Shown piece after piece: positions 14,997-19,657 of a DNA stretch of 19,657 bases. Under the pieces are notes generated by a model that was not told the origin of the DNA, did not search any database, and saw only the letters and a program-made list of their open reading frames with translations. Position 1 is the first letter of the stretch; every line of letters starts with the position of its first letter. The position numbers were made by a program, and so were the translations under genes. The stretch lies in assembly GCA_009774345.1 (NCBI GenBank), contig VSNR01000077.1, positions 1 through 19,657 on the forward strand, written 5' to 3'. This stretch comes from Lachnospiraceae bacterium (GTDB lineage: Bacteria; Bacillota; Clostridia; Lachnospirales; Lachnospiraceae).

Positions 14997-15731
14997 TTAT
15001 CTGTAACACTCTGAAAGAAACAGCAGATACGCCTTCTTCACATCTGCTGCCCTTGTCTTGCTGACAGGAATGTGCTTCCCGCTGTCCATCACGACTTCGC
15101 CCTGATCAAGTTTTTTCACATATTCCATATTAATGAGGAAGGATTTGTGTACCTGCACGAAGCTTTTGTCCCCGGCAATCTCCCGAATCTCCTCGTCAAA
15201 CGATTTTCTGATAAAAATACTCCTGATATGCTCCCCGTCTGCCAGACTGATGCTGAGGGTTCTGGAATAATTTTCTATATATTCAATCTCCGAGTAGGGC
15301 ACCCCCACTGTCCCTGCCTTTGTTTTCACGATAAACATCAGTCTGCGCCTTCCCTTGAGGGAGGACAGTGCAGAATCCATCGCCTCAAAAAAGCTCTCCT
15401 CGCTGACAGGTTTTAGCAGATAGCGCACAGCGTGGACTCCATACGCCTCCAATGCGTAATCATCAGAGGAGGTGATATAAATAATCACGCTGTCTCCTCT
15501 GGCTTTTCGAATCAGGCTGCCAATATCAATGCCTGTCCGCTCTGCCATAATCATGTCCAGTATATAAATTTCAGCCCGCTCTCCCTCTTGGATTCTGTCA
15601 TATAAGGTGGCAGCATCTATATACTTATCAACCACCAAGCCAGCACTGGAAGCCGATTTTGTGTACTTTTGCAGCAATCCTTCTATATATTGTAAATCTT
15701 CGACACAATCGTCGCAGACTACGATCTTCAT
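14997..15731 (-). CDS. LytTR-family response regulator
   Basis: A 244-residue two-component regulator. The receiver domain has D7-D8 (VCDD), phospho-acceptor D59 (YILDMIM), T88 (YITSSDD) and K107 (YLLKPVS). A LytTR DNA-binding domain covers about 133-235 (EIEYIENYSRTLSI, KSFVQVHKSFLIN, IPVSKT). It is the likely partner of the kinase encoded next. Start at 15731 gives the standard N-terminus MKIVVCDD with AAGG 9 nt upstream; further upstream codons (ATG at 15737, GTG at 15758) are less well placed. It has its own strong promoter and an upstream direct repeat, so autoregulation is plausible. Targets are unknown; the diguanylate cyclase downstream is a candidate. Confidence 0.93.
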   Translation of the reverse strand: MKIVVCDDCVEDLQYIEGLLQKYTKSASSAGLVVDKYIDAATLYDRIQEGERAEIYILDMIMAERTGIDIGSLIRKARGDSVIIYITSSDDYALEAYGVHAVRYLLKPVSEESFFEAMDSALSSLKGRRRLMFIVKTKAGTVGVPYSEIEYIENYSRTLSISLADGEHIRSIFIRKSFDEEIREIAGDKSFVQVHKSFLINMEYVKKLDQGEVVMDSGKHIPVSKTRAADVKKAYLLFLSECYR

Positions 15732-15775
15732 AAGCATGCGCCTTACTTTCCTTTTCACTTCTCACAACTTTTGAC

Positions 15776-15804
15776 ATTATATCATTAAGGCGGAAATATA
15801 GCAA
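15776..15804 (-). promoter_or_regulatory. Promoter of the LytTR/GHKL operon
   Basis: On the minus strand TTGCTA (plus 15799-15804), a 17-bp spacer and a perfect TATAAT (plus 15776-15781), about 45 bp before the regulator start. Confidence 0.75.
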
Positions 15805-15822
15805 CCTAATTTCAATTTACTT

Positions 15823-15840
15823 TTATAAATCCCTTATAAA
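15823..15840. repeat. Direct repeat upstream of the LytTR promoter
   Basis: TTATAAA at 15823-15829 and again at 15834-15840, one helical turn (11 bp) apart, 19 bp upstream of the -35 box. It could be a regulator site or simply AT-rich promoter flank (UP-element like). Confidence 0.35.
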
Positions 15841-15855
15841 CAATTTATACTTTAC

Positions 15856-15891
15856 AAAAAAAGGAAAGGCGGTCCAAAAACCTTCCTTTCC
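15856..15891 (-). terminator. Rho-independent terminator of the ferritin gene
   Basis: Read on the minus strand after the ferritin stop: a stem GGAAAGG pairing with CCTTTCC, extended by a GG/CC step past a small bulge, loop GTTTTTGGAC region, then seven T. It ends the ferritin transcript before the LytTR promoter. Confidence 0.85.
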
Positions 15892-15912
15892 CTTTTAATA
15901 AGGAATTGTATA

Positions 15913-16422
15913 TTACAATACCAGTGATGGTGCCGAATAAACCCGCGCCGCAAGCTCGCTGTTGAGCATATACAGGCTGCGTGCGTCATCGCCATAAAGC
16001 TCCATCTTGGTGATCAGATCCATCGCATTTTTCTCCTCTTCTCCCTGCTCCTTGACAAACCAGTCCAGAAACTGTGTGGTGCGGAAATCTTTCTCCTCCT
16101 GCGCCACGCCATAGATCGTGTTGATCAGCGATGTCACATACCGCTCATGCGAGAGCGCCGCCTTGAGCGGGTCCATCAGGGTATCAAAGATCTTATCTGG
16201 CTTGGCGACCGCCTCGAGCGTCACTTCCTCTCCATTATTTTGCAGATACCGGTACATCAGCATCGCGTGATCCTGCTCCTCCTTCGCCTGCACTTCATAC
16301 CAGTTTGCAAACCCGTCCAGTCCTTTTCTTGTATAAAAATTTGCGATATCAAGATACAGATACGCAGAATAAAACTCTTTATTGATCTGTTCATTTAATA
16401 ACACTGCTACTTTTCTGTCCAT
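15913..16422 (-). CDS. ftnA: Ferritin, non-haem iron storage protein
   Basis: A 169-residue bacterial ferritin subunit that would assemble into a 24-mer shell, oxidise Fe(II) and store it as mineral. The ferroxidase ligands are all in place with a one-residue offset from E. coli FtnA: E16, E49 and H52 (AKEEQDH), E93, Q126 and E129 (KEQGEEEKN). Length fits the family (about 165-170). GAGGAGG precedes the ATG at 16422. It has a strong promoter and its own terminator, so it is a single-gene transcript. The next gene upstream encodes a second ferritin-like protein, which suggests an iron or oxidative-stress cluster. Confidence 0.96.
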   Translation of the reverse strand: MDRKVAVLLNEQINKEFYSAYLYLDIANFYTRKGLDGFANWYEVQAKEEQDHAMLMYRYLQNNGEEVTLEAVAKPDKIFDTLMDPLKAALSHERYVTSLINTIYGVAQEEKDFRTTQFLDWFVKEQGEEEKNAMDLITKMELYGDDARSLYMLNSELAARVYSAPSLVL

Positions 16423-16459
16423 ATTTTCCTCCTCGCTGTATGCTCTTTGTTACCTGTTT

Positions 16460-16488
16460 ATTATCAATGATGAAGCGGGCGCTGTCAA
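16460..16488 (-). promoter_or_regulatory. Promoter of the ferritin gene
   Basis: On the minus strand a perfect TTGACA (plus 16483-16488), a 17-bp spacer and GATAAT (plus 16460-16465). Just upstream, at 16499-16513, is the inverted repeat GAAAAT-TTC-ATTTTC, which may be a regulator site or a weak terminator of the gene before. It does not convincingly match Fur or PerR boxes. Confidence 0.8.
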
Positions 16489-16533
16489 GTTAATTTCTGA
16501 AAATTTCATTTTCTATTTTAAATTTTGAAACTG

Positions 16534-17070
16534 TCACATCGAATCCATCATCGACCGAAGCAGCATAATATGATACTGCTCATCCTGAATAATCCGCTCC
16601 AGCACCGCATTCACATAATCATCTTTGATCATGCGGATATGCATGTTGTACTGGCTGATTGCCGCCTGCTCGCTCTCCAGATCTGCCTGAAGCATCTCCC
16701 CGGCCTTCTCAGGCAGTGTCAGACACTGAGGCGACCACATCCACTGCCGGCCTCCTGACTGCTTGGTGACATAGCAGACGTTTCCGCCCAGCAGATGAAT
16801 CAGCTGCCCCAGTTTCTGCATATGCATCATCTCTGCCATCGCCATGCCAAGAATCGTTTTTCCCATCGAACAGCGGTCACAGAACATGCGGTTCTCATTG
16901 TTGATATACTGCATGATGGCGGACATCTCGGACACCATTCCGCAGTAACTGATACTGAGAAGCTCCGCATACAATTGATTTTTCTCCCGCACTTGGAGCG
17001 GCGGGTAGGGCAAATCCATCATCGCCGGCTTGACGCCTGAGAAATCACATCCACTCGTAATCTTATTCAT
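16534..17070 (-). CDS. Ferritin-like di-iron domain protein (rubrerythrin/Mn-catalase-like)
   Basis: A 178-residue protein with four predicted helices and the metal-ligand pattern of the ferritin-like superfamily: E36 or E48 in the first helix, E80-x2-H83 (AEMMHM) in the second, E132 or E134 in the third and E164-x2-H167 (QDEQYH) in the fourth. There is no C-terminal rubredoxin domain, so it is not a full rubrerythrin. Several cysteines (C8, C43, C64, C67, C99, C116) are present, with C64-x2-C67 adjacent to the second helix. The exact function (peroxidase, oxidase, storage, or a spore-coat CotJC-like role) cannot be told. ATG at 17070 has GGAGG 5 nt upstream; the longer frame to 17106 lacks one. 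It is divergent from the B6 kinase gene. Confidence 0.82.
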   Translation of the reverse strand: MNKITSGCDFSGVKPAMMDLPYPPLQVREKNQLYAELLSISYCGMVSEMSAIMQYINNENRMFCDRCSMGKTILGMAMAEMMHMQKLGQLIHLLGGNVCYVTKQSGGRQWMWSPQCLTLPEKAGEMLQADLESEQAAISQYNMHIRMIKDDYVNAVLERIIQDEQYHIMLLRSMMDSM

Positions 17071-17202
17071 CTTTTCCTCCATAAATACACACCTTGATCT
17101 GCACAATTCTTCTTACTACCCAATATATTAAATAGATCACACATCCATGCATTTATTTTCATGCGCTGAAACTGACCTGATGAATATTATGAAAATTGTG
17201 TA

Positions 17203-17231
17203 TTTTCATCCTGACACTTTTTGTGTATAGT
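17203..17231 (+). promoter_or_regulatory. Candidate promoter of the B6 salvage operon
   Basis: TTTTCA (17203-17208), a 17-bp spacer and TATAGT (17226-17231). The -35 is weak and CTGACA at 17211-17216 is an alternative without a good -10. Confidence 0.4.
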
Positions 17232-17269
17232 GATGTTTATTGCAAACTACTAGAAAGGATGTACCCGCT

Positions 17270-18118
17270 ATGAAGAAAATAGCCCTGATCAATGACCTGT
17301 CCGGCTTTGGAAAATGCTCGCTCACCGCGGCAATTCCTGTGATTTCTGTGCTTGGGATACAGGCATGTCCGCTGCCGACCGCTATCCTGTCCGCACAGAC
17401 AGGATTTCCAAGCTACTACTGCGATGACTATACCGACCGCATGAACTACTTTACAGACGAGTGGAAAAACATGCAGGAAACCTTTGACGGCATCTACTCA
17501 GGATATCTTGGAAGTGCTGCGCAGATGCACAATGTCCTGTATTTTCTCGAAAACTTCCACACAGAGGACACCCTCTATCTCGCAGACCCTGTCATGGGCG
17601 ACAACGGTCAGCGTATCCGCATCTTTACAGACGAACTCTTAGAGAGCATGAAGGAACTGACCCGGCATGCAGGCGTCATCACGCCAAACCTGACAGAACT
17701 GTGCCTCCTCGCCGGGGTGGATTACGATGTACTGACAAGCCATGCATCAAAGGACAGCTACCTGTCTTATATAGAAGAGACAGCGCGCAGGCTCCTGCCA
17801 AGAGCACACACAAGCCAGACCATTGTGATTACAGGCATTGTCCGCAGACAGCCCACACAGTCCTTTGTGGGAAATCTCGCCGTCACGCCAGAGAGCCGTT
17901 ATTATCTGGAAACGCCCTATATGGGTGAAAGCTTTTCCGGCACGGGCGACCTGTTTGCCTCCGTGATTATGGGCAGTCTGGTCAATGGACTGTCCGTTGA
18001 AGATGCGATGGATAAGGCAGTCCGCTTTCTGTCACCTGCCATCGAGGAGGCATCAAGGGACAACATTCCCAGAGACCATGGTATTTCTTTTGAGAAATAT
18101 CTGCATCTATTATTATGA
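17270..18118 (+). CDS. pdxK: Pyridoxal/pyridoxine/pyridoxamine kinase
   Basis: A 282-residue ribokinase-fold kinase that phosphorylates vitamin B6 vitamers with ATP, trapping them in the cell and feeding pyridoxal phosphate. Landmarks: substrate-side LINDLSGFGKCSLTAAIPVI (6-25), DPVMGDNG (106-113), TPNLTE (138-143), and the ATP-site GTGDLFA (224-230) with D227 as the catalytic base. Length matches PdxK and PdxY (about 280-290); sequence alone does not say which vitamer is preferred. ATG at 17270 has AAAGGA about 10 nt upstream; a TTG at 17240 is rejected. Its stop TGA overlaps an ATG at 18115, and the next gene encodes an ECF S component, so uptake and phosphorylation are probably one unit. 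Confidence 0.93.
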   Translation: MKKIALINDLSGFGKCSLTAAIPVISVLGIQACPLPTAILSAQTGFPSYYCDDYTDRMNYFTDEWKNMQETFDGIYSGYLGSAAQMHNVLYFLENFHTEDTLYLADPVMGDNGQRIRIFTDELLESMKELTRHAGVITPNLTELCLLAGVDYDVLTSHASKDSYLSYIEETARRLLPRAHTSQTIVITGIVRRQPTQSFVGNLAVTPESRYYLETPYMGESFSGTGDLFASVIMGSLVNGLSVEDAMDKAVRFLSPAIEEASRDNIPRDHGISFEKYLHLLL

Positions 18119-18144
18119 AAATATCTCATGAAAGGAACGATACA

Positions 18145-18681
18145 ATGACGACACGCACGCTGCCCAGAACGGGCGAAAAACGAACCAGCAAACTGAAATA
18201 CCAAATCCTCACAGGGCTTATGGCAGCAATGATCACCCTCATGACCGCCTATCTCTGTCATATTCCTACTGGAATCAACGGCGGATACATCCATCTTGGC
18301 GACGCGGTCATCTACCTTGCCGCCGCGCTGCTCCCCACACCTTACGCGCTGGCAGCAGCAGCCATCGGCGGCGGACTCGCAGATCTGCTGACTGCTCCGC
18401 TTTGGCTCCCTGCCACGATCGTTATCAAGATGCTGATCGCGCTCCCATTTACCTGTAAGTCCGCCAAAATCATTATACCGCGCAACATCGCTGCCGCTGT
18501 CATTGCCTGCGCAGTCACAGTTATCGGCTACTTCGCTGCCGAGTACCTGATCTTTGGCACATGGGCAGCACTCGCCGCCTCCATCTCCGGCAATCTGATA
18601 CAATCCGGCGGCAGCGCTGTCGTGTTCATCATCATTGGGCTTGCGCTCGACAAGACCCGCCTGAAAACCAAACTGATATGA
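18145..18681 (+). CDS. ECF transporter substrate-binding S component, probably for vitamin B6
   Basis: A 178-residue membrane protein with five or six hydrophobic helices. The segment GINGGYIHLGDAVIYLAA (43-60) is typical of one large group of energy-coupling factor S components, the substrate-binding membrane subunits that work with shared EcfA/EcfT energising subunits. None of those is in the window, so it probably uses a shared module elsewhere. Being next to a B6 kinase, pyridoxine or a related vitamer is the likely cargo, an inference from context. I chose the ATG at 18145 because AAAGGA lies 8 nt before it; the ATG at 18115 overlaps the kinase stop and has no such site. Its stop is 5 bp from the convergent NUDIX stop. 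Confidence 0.8.
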   Translation: MTTRTLPRTGEKRTSKLKYQILTGLMAAMITLMTAYLCHIPTGINGGYIHLGDAVIYLAAALLPTPYALAAAAIGGGLADLLTAPLWLPATIVIKMLIALPFTCKSAKIIIPRNIAAAVIACAVTVIGYFAAEYLIFGTWAALAASISGNLIQSGGSAVVFIIIGLALDKTRLKTKLI

Positions 18682-18686
18682 GGAAG

Positions 18687-19247
18687 TCACATTCTGCTCC
18701 ACAGATAGCTGTACGCCTGTGTTCTGGCAGCAAAACGCGCTGTCTTTAACAATTCCCTCAGCTCCGCCTTGGTGTACCAGCCCGGCTCAATCTCCTCCAT
18801 GGTGGAAGTGCTCGGCTTAAAGCTGCCGCGCGCTTTCCCCACCACGCAGACATTGATCTCATTGCTAAAACCAACCGCGCTGTAGCTGGGGCCGATAAAG
18901 TCCTCCATCTCATACAGTTCCAGTCCTGTCTCCTCCCACAGCTCGCGCTTGGCGCTCTCCTCGGGCTGTTCCCCCTCATCAATCAGTCCCGCCGGGAAAT
19001 TATAAACCCAGTCGCCCACCGCCATGCGAAACTCCTTGTTGATCAGAAGCTTCTCACCGCTCTCGTCCGTTGCAATGATCACGACCGAATCGGGCTTTGC
19101 GCCGTTGAGCGCCTCGATCGAATCCAGCGCCTTATTGCGGCTGATAATCTCATATATTTTCTCCTGATGGTCCACCGTCTCATACGCGACATCATAGCGC
19201 GTAATAAACTTTCCTTCCTCTCTCTTTTGAATATTTTTAAATTTCAT
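18687..19247 (-). CDS. NUDIX hydrolase, ADP-ribose pyrophosphatase-like
   Basis: A 186-residue NUDIX enzyme. The Nudix box is complete: G87, E93, R101-E102, E105-E106 and G108 fit the GX5EX7REUXEEXGU pattern (FPAGLIDEGE, then RELWEETGLEL). These enzymes split nucleoside diphosphates linked to another group; the length and the NFPAGLIDEGE context suggest an ADP-ribose pyrophosphatase type, but substrate is not proven. ATG at 19247 has GGAGGAG 6 nt upstream; the frame to 19274 lacks one. It begins 66 bp after the L21 stop with no clear terminator between; read-through from the L21 promoter is possible. It converges with the ECF S gene. Confidence 0.93.
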   Translation of the reverse strand: MKFKNIQKREEGKFITRYDVAYETVDHQEKIYEIISRNKALDSIEALNGAKPDSVVIIATDESGEKLLINKEFRMAVGDWVYNFPAGLIDEGEQPEESAKRELWEETGLELYEMEDFIGPSYSAVGFSNEINVCVVGKARGSFKPSTSTMEEIEPGWYTKAELRELLKTARFAARTQAYSYLWSRM

Positions 19248-19313
19248 TTGAATCTCCTCCATTTCTTTAAACACAATATACCATCTTTTTGATAAATAAC
19301 TGCTTCAATCATC

Positions 19314-19619
19314 TTATGCTTCGATTTTTTCTACAGTAACTTTAGTATAAGGTTGACGATGACCTTTTTTCTTGCGATAGTTTTTCTTTGCTTTGTATTT
19401 GAATACAATGATTTTTTTGAACTTATCCTGCGCTTCAACCTTTGCCGTAACCTTGGCGTTCTTAACGTCGTTTCCGACTTTTACGCCCTTGTCGTCGTAT
19501 AACATAACGACGTTAAAAGTAACTTCCGCGCCCACTTCCGCAGGGAGCTTTTCCACTTTGAGAACGTCGCCTTCGGAAACTTTATACTGCTTTCCGCCGT
19601 TTTCGATGATTGCGTACAT
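19314..19619 (-). CDS. rplU: 50S ribosomal protein L21
   Basis: A complete 101-residue L21, a 23S rRNA-binding protein of the large subunit. The start MYAIIENGGKQYKVSEGD and the basic C-terminal KAKKNYRKKKGHRQPYT segment are diagnostic. AAAGGAGG precedes the ATG at 19619. In most Firmicutes rplU is followed by the Prp protease gene and rpmA (L27); here a NUDIX gene follows instead. Only 38 bases of leader are in the window, so the expected L21 leader RNA cannot be judged. Codon use looks different from neighbours, as is common for ribosomal proteins. Confidence 0.98.
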   Translation of the reverse strand: MYAIIENGGKQYKVSEGDVLKVEKLPAEVGAEVTFNVVMLYDDKGVKVGNDVKNAKVTAKVEAQDKFKKIIVFKYKAKKNYRKKKGHRQPYTKVTVEKIEA

Positions 19620-19657
19620 TCGTTTTTACCTCCTTTCGGTCTCGCAAGCTGCTTAGG

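Noticed and set aside
15759..15912. Hidden autoinducer peptide gene beside the GHKL/LytTR pair
   Set aside because: No short frame with a ribosome binding site on either strand; the gap is taken up by a promoter, a repeat and the ferritin terminator.
16499..16513. GAAAAT-TTC-ATTTTC as a terminator or Fur box
   Set aside because: Six AT-rich pairs with no T tail make a poor terminator, and the bases do not fit Fur or PerR consensus; kept only as a note to the ferritin promoter.
17917..18702. A 261-codon minus-strand open frame over the ECF S gene and end of the kinase gene
   Set aside because: Antisense to a clear membrane protein and the GTGD motif of the kinase; no start signal.

Overview
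The window reads as chromosomal DNA from a low-to-medium GC Firmicute, most likely a gut clostridium of the Lachnospiraceae type. The signs are strong GGAGG-type ribosome binding sites, a RecQ with a long C-terminal extension, an adjacent pair made of a radical SAM DNA-repair protein and its DUF4130-type partner, a GHKL/LytTR regulatory pair, a stand-alone SUKH protein and a vitamin B6 kinase linked to an ECF S component. No transposase, phage gene, rRNA, tRNA or CRISPR array was seen.

Layout from left to right. (1) Positions 107-2995: an L-fucose/L-arabinose isomerase family gene on the minus strand diverges from a LacI-type regulator on the plus strand across a 384-bp control region, which looks like a small sugar-responsive module. 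(2) Positions 3007-5162: an overlapping minus-strand pair, a radical SAM DNA repair/modification protein followed by its small partner, preceded by a long AT-rich inverted repeat that overlaps a candidate promoter. (3) Positions 5314-9284: a minus-strand operon of hybrid sensor kinase (7TM, PAS, HisKA, ATPase, REC, HPt), a stand-alone receiver and a SUKH-like protein. (4) Positions 9360-13589: a membrane diguanylate cyclase followed closely by RecQ, both minus. (5) Positions 13700-15731: a LytTR response regulator followed by its GHKL sensor kinase, minus, with no autoinducer-peptide genes beside them. (6) Positions 15913-17070: a classical ferritin and a second ferritin-like di-iron protein, minus. 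(7) Positions 17270-18681: pyridoxal/pyridoxine kinase and an ECF transporter S component, plus, a B6 salvage pair. (8) Positions 18687-19619: a NUDIX hydrolase and ribosomal protein L21, minus.

Most genes lie on the minus strand in short, tightly packed operons. Starts were chosen by ribosome binding site, which shortens several of the longest possible reading frames, because many of those begin at an upstream TTG or GTG.

The parts most worth pursuing are: the radical SAM pair, which has four extra upstream cysteines, no glycosylase partner in view and a 66-bp inverted repeat at its promoter; the diguanylate cyclase promoter, which has a perfect -10, no -35 and two copies of a 12-bp element exactly 21 bp apart inside the end of the GHKL kinase gene; the fourfold 12-bp tandem repeat carrying four in-frame stop codons at the end of the SUKH gene; and L21 lying next to a NUDIX gene instead of its usual prp-rpmA partners. 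None of these is proven from sequence alone.
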